DNA from: Limnephilus marmoratus | Taxonomy: Eukaryota; Arthropoda; Insecta; Trichoptera; Limnephilidae | NCBI GenBank assembly: GCA_917880885.1 | Contig: OU862917.1 | Coordinates: 52,188,727-52,252,726, forward strand | DNA: 64,000 nucleotides | Direction of reading: 5' to 3' | In this document: positions 10,905 through 21,147 of the stretch, in pieces | Position numbering within the stretch: position 1 is the first letter of the stretch | Layout: each line of letters begins with the position of its first letter | Notes under the pieces: generated by a model | Told to the model about the DNA's origin: nothing | What the model saw: the letters and a program-made list of their open reading frames with translations, nothing else | Database searches by the model: none | Translations under genes and position numbers: made by a program

Positions 10905-11255
10905 ACGGTTCGTCGTGATTTATTTTTGGGGTATGCCATGCTATTATGCCATGCTGCGCTACCTTTTTCAAAGTTTCGGACAGCATTACAGTTTCCATCA
11001 TCAGGGGAGATGTGTCTTCTTCTGCCGACATCCATGATTCTTTTTTTTAGGGTATTATGCCGTGTTGAGCTACCGCCTTCTTAAGCCAACGTTTCGAACA
11101 GCGTTACAGTGTTGATCATCAGGTGTCTTCTTCTGCCAACATCCGTCCTGATGATGGAAACTGTAACGCTGTCCGGAATGTTGGCTAAAGAAGGGGGTAG
11201 CGCAAGACGGCATGATACCCCAAAAATAAATCACAATAAAGCCGTGGTTTATCAC
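10905..11255. mobile_element. Hammerhead-like repeat family 2, three-unit composite
   Basis: There are three copies of a unit whose conserved orientation reads CTGATGA, a GGACA...TGTCC stem, GAAACGTTGG, then GGTAGCGCAACACGGCAT and ACCCC. Two units are antisense (about 10930-11030 and 11047-11125) and one is sense (about 11147-11225), so the outer pair forms a palindrome. The sense unit has GGAATGTTGG where GAAACGTTGG is expected, so its catalytic-like core is damaged. This is the oldest-looking member of the family. Confidence 0.6.
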
Positions 11256-11261
11256 ATCAAA

Positions 11262-11530
11262 TCGGTATATTAATCACGTGAGGCTCGAAAGGGGGGGGGG
11301 GGGGGTTCGTAAAAAATCACGTAATATCACGAGGGGGGGGAGGGTAAAATGAGATATCACGTGTATTTATTTTTCGTGATAATAGACTGAAAATTTCAAA
11401 ATACTTTGTACAAAAAAAAATACACGTGATTTGGGGGGGGGGTTAGTCTAAAACCTCACCACATATCACCAGAGGGGGGGGGGGGTTAAAAAGTTGCTAA
11501 AAAAACATCACGTGATTAATGGACGACCCC
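11262..11530. mobile_element. MITE with CACGTGAT ends and long G runs
   Basis: The outer ends carry TTAATCACGTGA (left) and TCACGTGATTAATGG (right). The interior repeats ATCACG/CGTGAT motifs between runs of up to 16 G on the plus strand. No coding capacity is present. It resembles widespread short DNA-transposon derivatives whose ends read GGGGTCGTCCATTAATCACG. Confidence 0.6.
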
Positions 11531-11639
11531 TTAAATATAAAACATTTTATAACAAACAACCTAAGTAAGAATCGTGGCTCCCTTTTCAGGCACAACAGTT
11601 TCTGTTTTTTAATAAGGTATACATGACCAATGATGACCT

Positions 11640-12953
11640 TAAATATGTAATATGGATGTTTGTTACTCTTCAACGCAATGAATACTCAATATACTTTAAA
11701 AATTCTTTTACTAATAGAAAGCTACATCATTTGCGAGTAATATAGGCTGTATTGCTGTATACATTGGTAAGCTCTGGCGTTATGAAATTATTTATTATTC
11801 GTTTATTGTCCGGACGAAAAGCAAAGCGTTGCTAAGTAATGGGCTAATTGCATCAAATTTTTTTTTTTAATTTCCGGTTTAGACAAATATTCTAAGACAT
11901 TCCGTTTTTTTTTTTTAATCGTAATTTTGAAACCCTGGGGATTTTTTGAAAATTTCAATCCGAAAAATCAGACCATTTTTTATGTGCGAATTTAATATGT
12001 GCGAAAAAACGATAATTACATAGCCGAAAATCATTTTTTTTTTTAAAAAGGACGTTTTCCACACGAATGGCACAGGAAGAATAACGAGGCATACCAAAAA
12101 TATTACATCTCATAAATATTTTTTTCCTTGATCCAATCTTATTGATCATAAATCATTATAATGTACAACGTATATATTACTAAATCCAATGTAATATACT
12201 TGTACTTGTAAATTATAATAATAATAAGAATATTATAAAAATTGATTTTGTTAAAATCAGCACCATAATCATTATACCTCTAAAACACGTACCGACTTCT
12301 AAAATGTACGGGGCTCTCTTCAGAAAATCTGTCAAAAAGTCAAACCAAATGATAACTTCGCAGAGAACAAACCATAAATCATTCAAAAATTCGCCTGAAA
12401 TCAATGTGATGCCATATAAAAAAAATAAATCAGTGTTGAATTTTACAAAATTAATGGGAACGTTTTCGGAGACGGGACATTTTCATGTAGTGACATCAAG
12501 AGCCCGAATAATGGATTTATTTATTTAAAAATAAAACTGTACATTTCTTTAAAAAATTACTAACGTTTTCGCAATCTTAATATAAAGATCTATCCACACG
12601 ATTTTTTCCAATTCGTTATGAATTCAATGCAAGTGGCCTATTGTTTGGCGTGCGCTGTCATTTTGTTATTTGTTTAGGTTACTATGGAGATTCCTGTGAT
12701 AGTAAAAATTCAAATATGTATAAAATACTAATCTATACTAATATTATAAATGCCTATACTAATATTATAAATGCGAAACAGCGCGTGTTTGATTGTTACG
12801 ATTTAATAGGTGGCACGCGAGCTGTTTGAAACTTAATGTAACGGGTATGGAGGGGGGTAGGGGGGGGGGGTGGAGTGGGGACATGGAAGGTGGAGGAGGC
12901 GGATTGGGAAACCCCCTAATGCTATTCGAGCGAAGCCGGGGGCAAAAGCTAGT
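11640..12953 (+). mobile_element. Helitron-like element with a nested insertion
   Basis: Sequence at 11640-11840 and 12643-12953 matches, in the reverse direction, the copy at 58258-58745 (shared TGGATGTTTGTTACTCTT, AAGCAAAGCGTTGCTAAGTA, GTGCGCTGTCATTTTGTTAT, AATAGGTGGCACG). The 3' end is GCGAAGCCGGGGGCAAAAG then CTAGT (12949-12953), followed by host T, as expected for Helitrons. Inside is another 5'-end-like TCTATACTAATATTATAAAT at 12732, preceded by A, so 12732-12953 may be a smaller Helitron of its own. No Rep/helicase ORF is present. Confidence 0.6.
11841..12638 (-). mobile_element. MITE inserted in the Helitron-like copy
   Basis: The right end AATGCAAGTGGCC is followed by TA, and the left end GGCTAATTGCATC is a diverged inverted match. 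The interior matches the element at 17838-18423 in the opposite orientation, including CGTGTGGATAGATC and a TAATGGATTTATTTATT segment. It splits a host segment that is continuous at 58258-58745, which shows a later insertion. Confidence 0.6.
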
Positions 12954-13364
12954 TATTTATATTACAATAAAAAAATTTAAAATTTAAGATTCACCTTATG
13001 TGTTATCAATTCACAACATTATAGAAGCATTCGATTAATTTTGCTTTTATCTTCCGATCAATTCACAACATTATTAATTCGGTTTATTGCCGATAAGTCG
13101 TAGGTGTGCTTATCACGGTTGGAAATCCAAATGGTGGCAAACTAAGGCGTGTTTAGTTCGGGGTGTTTGATTTCGAAGCCTAGTTTTCCGATTGTTATTA
13201 CTACAGGATTGAACAAAAACTCACCTTAGGTAGGTACATAAATAGAGCGTCCAATTCGTGGCGCAATGCCAAGAGTGTTAGACTCCAATTCGAGAAGTAC
13301 GGGCTCGATTAGAAAAAAAATATTTATTTGTTTAAATTATACGATTAATAAATCCCAGTAACTC
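12954..13364. other. Unassigned intronic sequence
   Basis: AT-rich with a short direct duplication (AATTCACAACATTAT near 13008 and 13060). A weak tRNA-like stretch near 13250-13310, with GGGCTCGATTA as a poor B box, may be a decayed SINE head, but this is not firm. Confidence 0.3.
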
Positions 13365-13600
13365 TTCATTGGATTTCCAAAACTTCTGAAATTGGTCACT
13401 CCGAGTGGTTCGCTATGTTTGAAGACTATGCGTGGTGAGGTTTGTCCAGGTCTTGGTGCGTCTGTTACTCCTGGACACATTGACCACTAGATTACTACCC
13501 ACCTCCCATACCTTTTTCCTTCCCAGAACCTCATCTCCTTAATTTCTTTAAAAGACCCTCCACACAGCATCCCCAAAGATACGTGAAAATAATTTGCCTC
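13365..13600 (+). mobile_element. Family B copy, diverged
   Basis: Contains GAGTGGTTCGCTATGTTTG, GGTGAGGTTTGTCCAGGTCT and CACACAGCATCCCCAAAGAT in the sense order. The terminal poly(A) is mostly lost. Confidence 0.65.
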
Positions 13601-13829
13601 CTGTAAAGTAAAAATAAATAAAATTATTAGATGTACCCATAAACAATCTTTCAATCAATTATTTAAATTCAACTGAACGTTGTATTTGTTATGTCGGATT
13701 TTTTCTCTTGAAACGTTTTTTCGTGGTTTATTTTTATTTAACTCCCTTACGTACAGTGACTGCCGGCGTTATATTTCATCAACTATAATAATGTAATAAT
13801 GTAATCTCATATAATTTTTTATTTTTTTA

Positions 13830-14385
13830 TTCGTTTATTCCAGATCTCGGGGAGGGTGGTGCAGTCCCACGAGTTCCGTATTATACATACATAAAACATT
13901 AAATTAAAATATTTCAAGATGAAAGAAAAAAAAATTTACATAATGAAAGGAAATAAATAAAAGAAAATAATAATAATACAAAAATAAAAATAAAATTTGG
14001 AAAAAGTTAACTTTTTGTTATCTAGGTCATCAGGAAGTGGCTCCATCGCTTATAAATGGGACCCTGCCAGAAGTGGAATGCTGCCATCACAAGAGTGTTT
14101 TCGCTCGAGGCCAATCGCGTTCTGTAGCTGGTGATCCGTTTTTTTATTAGTGTTCGGAATCCGGGAACGCGCCCTTCTTCAAACATCTCGGTGGCACTGC
14201 AGTACCAGGACAACCCAAAAAGCGCTCGATATGAATTCTTGTACTGTATTTCCATTCTTTTTAGTGACGCTTTGTTGAAGTTGGTCGGACCAACTTCAAC
14301 AAAGCGTCATTGGTCCACAACTCCGAGGTATATAGTACAATATATGTATAACCGAATAGCAAATGTTCACATCATGCGAACATAA
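13830..14385 (-). mobile_element. LINE reverse-transcriptase C-terminus, broken
   Basis: The minus strand from about 14255 to 14022 encodes YRALFGLSWYCSATEMFEEG followed by an RxRLASS-type segment. This matches the conserved region after the reverse-transcriptase domain in a LINE family common in insects (consensus RxLLGLPRxCSASxMFxEAR). Upstream, the Glu-Leu-Trp-Thr-Asn codons are interrupted by a perfect 45-bp palindrome (14265-14309). The copy is a 5'-truncated fragment and is not active. Confidence 0.6.
14265..14309. repeat. Perfect 22-bp palindrome inside the LINE fragment
   Basis: The arms TGACGCTTTGTTGAAGTTGG(TC) and their exact inverse flank one G at 14287. The right arm is the original LINE sequence on the minus strand. 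The left arm is an inverted copy that breaks the reading frame. Confidence 0.85.
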
Positions 14386-14900
14386 TCAATATATATGCTC
14401 GTATAAAAGAAATTGTGCAATGTGCGTACCGCTAAAACTCACAAACAAGTTTCGGTACGATTAATAATATGGTGTGGTAGCCCCCTATCCCCCATCCATG
14501 AAGAAGGTTCCCATTTATAATCTGAATAATCGTTTATACTTTTAAAGATATGAGGGCTGGAAGTGTCGCCCCCTAGAAATTTCTAGAATTGTCCAGAGCA
14601 TTCGAGAGTGTGAAAAGAAAATTACAAAACATCCCGGAACATTCTGAAATGTTGTGGAATGTTTGGGAATAGTCTGGAACGTTCGGGAACATCCTGGAAC
14701 ATCCCAGATCATTGGGAAACATTCCAGACCTCTCTCGAATGTTTTGGAATGTTCTGGAACATTCTGGACCATTCGAAGCCTTTTTTGTATGGGTGCGGCT
14801 ACCCATTGGTAGGGGTATGTAAAGCAATATCCATCGTGGGTTGGAACGTCAGTTCAATCTCATGTTAACTCCCTGAGCGAAGCCAGGTACCCCAGCTATA
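14386..14900 (+). mobile_element. Helitron-like element carrying heat-shock-element arrays, copy 1
   Basis: It starts A|TCAATATATATGC and ends GGTACCCCAGCTATA, a diverged CTAGT end. It shares its whole layout with 38932-39377. Between about 14635 and 14775 the sequence is made of alternating GAA and TTC pentamers, for example GGAATGTTCTGGAACATTCT, the arrangement bound by heat shock factor (nGAAnnTTCn). Short open frames across the array are by-products of the repeat and are not genes. No transposition protein is encoded. Confidence 0.65.
14635..14775. promoter_or_regulatory. Heat-shock-element-like array (in Helitron copy 1)
   Basis: Many GAA/TTC blocks are spaced so that alternating inverted pentamers run on, including GGAATGTTCTGGAACATTCT near 14747-14766. 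Affinity for HSF is inferred from the consensus only. Confidence 0.5.
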
Positions 14901-14902
14901 TA

Positions 14903-15600
14903 TTTATTTATTTACAGAAAATAGTCCAATTAACAATATAACAATAACACGAATAGAAAAAAAAGAGAGATCACAATGAAAGGAGATTACATATAGATGA
15001 AGAGCATTGACAAAATACATATAATATTAAAGTACATAGAGAAGATAACTACAAGTAACTTGAAGATGGATTTAAAAAGACTTTAAAAAAACCACATTGC
15101 GTAACGACTGCCGAAAGTCATTTAGGCTTACACCAAAAAATTCAATGCTTTGATTTGCGTTGACAAGTCTCAACATTCTGGATAAAGGAGAATGATATCC
15201 ATAATTACATAGTAGAATGTTGATTGAGGAACAGCAATTCATTATTTCGGAGTCTACGGCAAGTATTGTTGAACTGGATGAGTTGTAACAAAGCAGGTGT
15301 GTCAGTAATACTGTTGTTATTTTTGAAAATGCATATTAGATCAGAGTCCTTGAGAAAGAGGAAATGTTTAAAGTTTGTTCAATTTCATCATAAGAGTATT
15401 CTCCTCTTTCAAGTCCTAACCTCCAAGCAATTCATCGTAGGAAGCGATGTTGTACAGATTCGATGTAACAAATGTGGACAGCATAAAAAGGAGACCAAAT
15501 GACACTAGCATATTCAAGGTGAGGGCGGATCAGTGAATTATTAATTACAGAAAGAAATTATACTTATAGCTAGTAGGTAAATAAAATACACATAAAAATT
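14903..15600 (-). mobile_element. LINE reverse-transcriptase C-terminal fragment with (TAAA)n tail
   Basis: The minus strand encodes, with interruptions, NSLIRPHLEYASVIWSPFY and IESVQHRFLR, hallmark motifs downstream of the catalytic domain in CR1/Jockey-group LINEs. The left boundary is a TATTTATTTATTTA run (14903-14918), a (TAAA)n tail on the minus strand, like that of the long LINE ending at 60979. Several stops break it. Confidence 0.65.
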
Positions 15601-16984
15601 CAGATAATCATCATGAGTAGTGTGCAAATTGTAAGATTAGTCGAGAAAAAAGACAAGCAATTATTGTAAAGACGAAAATCTAATAGCTACAAAAAAAATG
15701 TGCAGTACTTCTTCGCGTGTACTTTTTGAGACGAAACGGGAGTTAATTAGTTATTGAGGCCTTTAGTCATATTTCAACCACTTTCGTTTCTCGAAGATCG
15801 AACGGAATAAACTGATCGCGTGTTAGATGAAATATTTAAGTCTATGGATCGCGTAGATCACCTCCATTCATTAACATGTTGGTTATTTTACATAACGAAC
15901 GACATTTATTCAATTTTTTTTTTGTATTGACAGCTTATCTGACACTCAGGAGGCCGCGCTAAATTGTCGGTCAGAATATCTCTTATCAATTATTTACCGT
16001 GCTCGCAAATATTCGCAAATAGTCTAAAATGTTTTTATGGCATTTTCTTCTTCATTTTCGATGTTATTCGCATTCTGGTTTGTTTTTAACCATTCTGTCA
16101 AGGCCGGGGGCACGTTAGCGCCAATTATGATTAGCTGGACTCAACGAATTATTTTTGTATTTGTTTGGGAATAAAACATTTATTTTATTCTAGGGCAATG
16201 ATTTGTTCCCTTCCCCTCTCTCTTATCCTACCATGACTTCAGTGTTTAAAAGCAACCGCCGTGGTGACGAGCTCCTCGCGAATTTATCAATCGCATACAA
16301 ATACGTATCGCAAGATTTTTTGGAAACTATTAACATTCGCAGTTAAATCAATAAAAAATAACGTAAAGGCTACGCCGAGAATTCATCCTATTTTTAAATT
16401 GCTGAGAATTCTTTCTACCTTTATTCCGATGAGTATTTTCCTTGCAAATATAATTTGTTGCCATTATAAGGATACAGAAATCATTTTGCTTATTTTTAAA
16501 ACCTCTAGCCAAAACAATCACCCAAGACTAAGTAAGCAATGTCACTCCTATTTTTTTTTTAGTTTTAAGTTCATAGTATTTGATAGAACTATCTCTTGTG
16601 TAGGCGTTACTGGGTACATTTATACGTTATTGGGTACTTTATACCTATTTGCTGAAGGGCTAATTTGCACGCATGATATAACTACATCCTCTAAGTTCTA
16701 TGGGAAAACAAAGAAAATGACTATCGCGATCGCCTGGTTCATAATTCCACACCAAAATGCCGTGTTGATTTATCGCAATCAATTTGATGGTAATCTCGGG
16801 CGTGCGTGCAAAACCTCACTATTTCACACATTTCATTGATTCAAGTATGCAAACAGTTATATTATTGTGAAATAGCCAACTTACCCAGGGCGGGGAAGTA
16901 AATCTACTTAGTCTTAACTTAGAAACGACTCGCACAATGAGTACTTTATTGTGTGTGTATTAAGTCAAAAATTATCGTTTTTAA
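15601..16984. other. Unassigned intronic sequence containing one long open frame
   Basis: No transposon boundary was recognised. A 192-codon open frame at 16261-16839 (plus) starts with GTG; its first well-placed ATG is near 16429. It has hydrophobic patches but no recognisable domain. Its composition resembles the AT-rich surroundings, so it is not called as a gene. Confidence 0.3.
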
Positions 16985-17683
16985 TTTAAATTAATAAATT
17001 ACTTCGTTTTTACCACTTTTATTGTTTACAAAACCGACATGTTTCGTCAGCAAAGCTGACTTCTTCAGGGTTTTGACAGAACTAATTTAAAAAATAGACA
17101 TATTTAGGTAATCGAGAAAAATAATCGACATAAACAATAATAAAATTAGACAGAAAATAATGTTTAAGGGACGAGGGGCAATATAGAACAATAAAAAATT
17201 TTAAAAGGGGAATAGATTTAATAATGGGTCATTTAAAAACAATTTTTGATTATTAATAATATTTAAATTTGCATTTACACTCTTTCTAATCTCTAAAATT
17301 TTAATTAAATATTTTTTAATTAATTAATTTTAGGGATTAGAAAGAGTGTAAATGCAAATTTAAATATTATTAATAATCAAAAATTGTTTTTAAATGACCC
17401 ATTATTAAATCTATTCCCCTTTTAAAATTTTTTATTGTTCTATATTGCCCCTCGTCCCTTAAACATTATTTTCTGTCTAATTTTATTATTGTTTATGTCG
17501 ATTATTTTTCTCGATTACCTAAATATGTCTATTTTTTAAATTAGTTCTGTCAAAACCCTGAAGAAGTCAGCTTTGCTGACGAAACATGTCGGTTTTGTAA
17601 ACAATAAAAGTGGTAAAAACAAAGTAATTTATTAATTTAAATCAAAATGGTGCCACAAAATAAGTTTGCTGTGTTAGAAGAAG
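16985..17683. mobile_element. Palindromic Penelope-like element remnant with hammerhead-like motifs (family 1)
   Basis: A 699-bp insertion is flanked by a 12-bp duplication TATCGTTTTTAA (16973-16984 and 17684-17695). Its two arms of about 310 bp are near-perfect inverse copies meeting near 17325. Each arm holds a hammerhead-like motif (plus 17551-17597; minus 17029-17075): CAAAACC, CTGAAGA, A, GTCAGC-TTT-GCTGAC, GAAA, CATGTC, GGTTTTG. The right arm continues into ATGGTGCCACAAAATAAG (reads MVPQNKFAVLEE), possibly the start of the element's ORF. Terminal repeats with hammerhead motifs, inverted arrangement and long duplications are known for Penelope-like retroelements; the assignment is inferred. 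Confidence 0.6.
17551..17597 (+). ncRNA. Hammerhead-ribozyme-like motif, family 1
   Basis: Stem I is CAAAACC/GGTTTTG. The core box CTGAAGA fits CUGANGA. Stem II is GTCAGC/GCTGAC with loop TTT. The second box is GAAA, stem III is the palindrome ACATGT, and the expected cleavage follows GTC. There is one extra A between CTGAAGA and stem II compared with the canonical core. The mirror copy is at 17029-17075 (minus), and the same motif is at 51090-51136 (plus) and 51035-51081 (minus). Confidence 0.5.
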
Positions 17684-17837
17684 TATCGTTTTTAAGTTAA
17701 AATTTACCGTTTTTAAGTTAAAATTTATCGTTTTTACGTTAATAATGCAGTCTTACGCAGTATTTTTGGTTTTAATTATTGCTTTAACTTTATTAATATT
17801 CAAATAACTCCAATAATATTTGAAATGCATTTTAATA

Positions 17838-18423
17838 GGCCACTTGCATGGATTTCAGAACGACTTGGAAAAAATCGTGTGGATAGATCTTTTTACTAAG
17901 ATTACGAAAATGTTAAATGTTTTTTAGAAATGTAAAGTTTATTTTTTTTTTAATAAATAAATCCATTATTTGGGCTCGTGACGTCACTACGTGAAAATGT
18001 TCCGTCTCCGAAAATGTTCCAATTAATTGTGTAAAATTCCACACTGAGTTATTTTTTTATATGGCATCACTTTGATTTCATGCGAATTTTTTAATTCAAT
18101 CACTAGATTTATTGTGTGTTCTCTGCGAACTTATCATTTGGTTTGACTTTTTGACAGATCTTATGAAGAGAACCCCGTACATTTTAGATATCGGTGCGTG
18201 TTTTAGAGGTACAATGGTTATGGTGCTGATTTTATTAAAATCAAATTTAATAATATTCCTATTATTATTATTATTTACAAGTACCTACAAGTATATTAGA
18301 TTGGATTTATTAATATAGACGTTGTACATTATAATGATTTATGATCAATAAGATGAATCAAGGAAAAAAATATTTATGAGATGTAAACTGGAAAATTAAA
18401 AAAAAAATGTGATGCAAGTGGCC
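17838..18423 (+). mobile_element. TA-flanked MITE, TAGGCCACTTGCAT ends
   Basis: The inverted ends GGCCACTTGCAT...ATGCAAGTGGCC sit between TA dinucleotides, as for Tc1/mariner-type targets. The interior matches 11841-12638. The 68-codon open frame inside is shared, diverged, by both copies and shows no transposase motif. Confidence 0.65.
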
Positions 18424-18439
18424 TACATATATTTTAAGA

Positions 18440-18620
18440 AATTGACTCGTATGAAGAAGGTGGTTCTTGGAAACACTGACCCTCAAAATCCTAACCACAC
18501 CTCATGCATTTTTCCTTACCAGAACTTACTCTCATTCCTTGCTTTTAAAAGACCCTCCACAGAGCATCCCCAAATATTACATAGGCCCGGCTGAGGGAAA
18601 TTATTTTCCTCTGAGCCTTC
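18440..18620 (+). mobile_element. Family B fragment
   Basis: Contains CCCTCCACAGAGCATCCCCA and GAGGGAAATTATTTTCCTC in sense order. The 5' part is missing or unrecognisable. Confidence 0.6.
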
Positions 18621-18759
18621 TTTATGGAGCCATTGTAAAAGTAATATTTTTACAAAACTCAGCCCTCATTTTTATTTAAGACTTAGATAAATGTATCTAT
18701 CCAGGTATTGTCTTCGACTTGATATTAAAAGTTAAGGGGTCATGTTGGGATGTGCTGTG

Positions 18760-19245
18760 TGAGTAAGTGTTGACCCTGATGTATTTATATATAAGCAGAA
18801 TTGAAGCGGTAAGAACTGCATTCAGTAAAATGAAATCCCTCTTCTGCAATGACAATATCAATTTAAAACTAAGGCAGAGAATGTTAAAATGTTATGTGTG
18901 GTCGGTCTTGCTGTATGGATGTGAGACATGGACTTTGAAAGTAAATATCATGAACATGTCCCGTGGACAGACATGGTCACCAACGTGGAAATTCTCAGGC
19001 GGGCTAGAGCAGATAGAGAACTGCTCACATTAATAAAAGTCCGGAAATTTTCATATCCGGGTCATAAACTTCGAGGGGAGAAATATCACTTGCTCTAATT
19101 AATATTTAAGGGCAAGTTAGAGGGTCGCCAAAGGCCTGGTAGGAGACAAATTTCTTGGCTGCGAAATGTACGAGAGTGGACCGGTATTAGAAGTGTGGAG
19201 ATAGACACATTTACCAGAGTGATCGCCAACGTCGGGGTTACCTGA
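18760..19245 (+). mobile_element. LINE reverse-transcriptase C-terminus (RTE-like), broken
   Basis: The plus strand encodes RQRMLKCYVWSVLLYGCETW, then in shifted frames RELLTLIKVRKF, LRGEKY, and GRRQISWLRNVREWTG. These are, in order, the conserved C-terminal blocks of a LINE family very common in insects (consensus CYVWSTLLYGxETW ... GRRxxSWLRNLREWTG). Frameshifts and stops break it, so it is a decayed fragment. Clade assignment to RTE is from memory of the motif order and is not certain. Confidence 0.65.
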
Positions 19246-19889
19246 TAGTGCATACGAAGAAGAAGTATGAGTAAGTAGGAAGGCTTCAGGTAGTGGGAAC
19301 GTAAATCGGCCAAAATGTAGGTACGAAGCACAGCAGGTCTGAAAGTGCGTACTTACATGTGTATGTTTGTGAGTGTGTATACATGTAGCAGTGTGCGAGA
19401 GGCTGGTATTGTTGTGTGATATGATGGACTGTGCAGAACAATGACGGCAGATTGAGCAATCAGATTAATTGGACTGGAATGGAATAGCCGCGCTATCGGC
19501 TCCGTACCAACCTACCAACCGACATACCGACTACTACCAACAGTACCAACTAATAGTAACTGCTGAGTAGGTACCGAGTACTTACTTACCAGGCCTGTAT
19601 ATTGCACCGCGCACCGCCTCAGACAACGGCAAGGAGAAGTGTGTATTTGGAAGTACAGATTGTTCTAGTGTTATGGATTACTTATATAAGAAGATGTAGA
19701 AATAGCGACATGATACGAAATGAAAACGGTAAACCAATAACAAGATTATGAAAAGATTAATAACTAAATTTCTAATCAGTTAGGTACTCGTATGTACGTA
19801 GCATTTTGTAGTTTTCCATGACGACTGCACAAAATCTTGTATTTATATCAGAAAATTAGCATTCAATTCGGTCACTTTTGGATATAGAC
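19246..19889. other. Unassigned, partly GC-richer sequence
   Basis: The stretch 19430-19660 is richer in GC and CpG (CCGCGCTATCGGCTCCG; GCACCGCGCACCGCC) and resembles a leader or old promoter, but no donor-bounded exon was firmly recognised. TACC/GGTA repeats are common here. Confidence 0.25.
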
Positions 19890-20030
19890 ATCTTTGGTAG
19901 AGCTGTTTCCATGAAAGCAGAAGGTCCTGGGTTCGAATCCCAGAGGTGCCAATATCTTTTTCTGATTTTTCTGTTTCCAGATTTACGATTGAGTTTTACT
20001 AATATTGTCTTCATTTAATTAAATATTACA
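19890..20030 (+). mobile_element. SINE family D copy (tRNA-derived)
   Basis: A tRNA-like 3' half with B box GGGTTCGAATCCC and AGAGGTGCCA is followed by a tail with TTTTCTGATTTTTCTGTTTC and CTAATATTGTCTTCATTT, shared with 28801-28935. The 5' half of the tRNA-like head is poorly preserved. Confidence 0.6.
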
Positions 20031-20758
20031 ATTTGAGGTTTTACTCATAAGGTTTAAAATAAAAGTAAATATTAATTAATTATTTAAAAAAAACAGTTAA
20101 CCTACTTATTTCACTTAAAATGGTAGGTGCAAATAATTATGTACAGTTATTACAAATTATGTGCTGATATAAAAAAAAATCACAAAATATGTGGCAATAA
20201 AATTATAAAGGTGTTTTGCCTCCCTACAACATTGCTTCCCTGTTGTCTTCTGTAGACAGATGTTGGCCTCCGACAGACGTGTGTATAAAAGTATACGTGT
20301 ATATATTTTATATAATGTAGGTACACTTGGCTTTATATTCCTTAATATTAATATTCCTTTTAATATAATAACGGCATCAATTAGTAATCGGAAGTGTGCA
20401 TATTCATTTTGTTTAGTTTCATATATTTATTTAGTCTGTCTTATTCATTCTTTTGTTTATTTTTAAGTAGGATGAATTAACTTTTTATTATCAATTACCT
20501 ATCATTTTTAATATGCATGTATTCACAACCGTGAAATTTTCAAAATAATAGTCATTTTATTTCTCACCTAAAAAATGGCATCTTTTATTGTGAGTATTTG
20601 GAGTTTTTTTTTAGATTATAATTATGTAATGTAGATAGGTTCTTGTTTTTATCACTAAATTTGTACATGTATCTTCCCAAGATTATACTTACACTGGCTA
20701 GAACAATCCTTTGCACCCACAGCGTAGATTGATCCGCGCAGTTGAAAATGATTTAATA
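20031..20758. other. Unassigned AT-rich sequence
   Basis: No gene or repeat boundary recognised. Confidence 0.3.
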
Positions 20759-21147
20759 TACAACGTGTCCGGAAACTCGTAGTACAAGCGGGAAACTGGT
20801 GAATCTACATCACGTAGAGAACCCAAAAAACTTATTTTTTTCGATCTAAACATTTCGATTTTAATATTATTTTTTTTCTATTTTTCCATTTTTTCGGCAA
20901 CTAAAGGGTTAAAAAAAATTTTGAGCCCGGTTTACCCTTCGTTGCATTTTATAAGACATTACAGAGCTGAAATCAACCCCCTAGTGAAAATTTTTTTCAA
21001 ATTTAACCTAAAAAATTCCAACTTCGGACCCGATTTACTCGAAAACGAAAGCTCAAATCAAAAAAAGTTTAACCACAAAATCGACTCCAAATGTGATGTG
21101 GATTCTCCAGTTTCCCGCTTGTACTACGAGTTTCCGGACACCTTGTA
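20759..21147. mobile_element. MITE with 40-bp inverted ends
   Basis: The left end TACAACGTGTCCGGAAACTC, continuing to GGGAAACTGG, is almost exactly inverted at the right (CCAGTTTCCCGC...GGACACCTTGTA). The 389-bp interior is non-coding. One isolated end of the same family lies at 45594-45655. Confidence 0.8.

Noticed and set aside
14542..14868. Open frames of about 70-84 codons with repeated FxNVPxxS motifs
   Set aside because: They fall in the GAA/TTC array of the Helitron-like element; the repetition is at DNA level.
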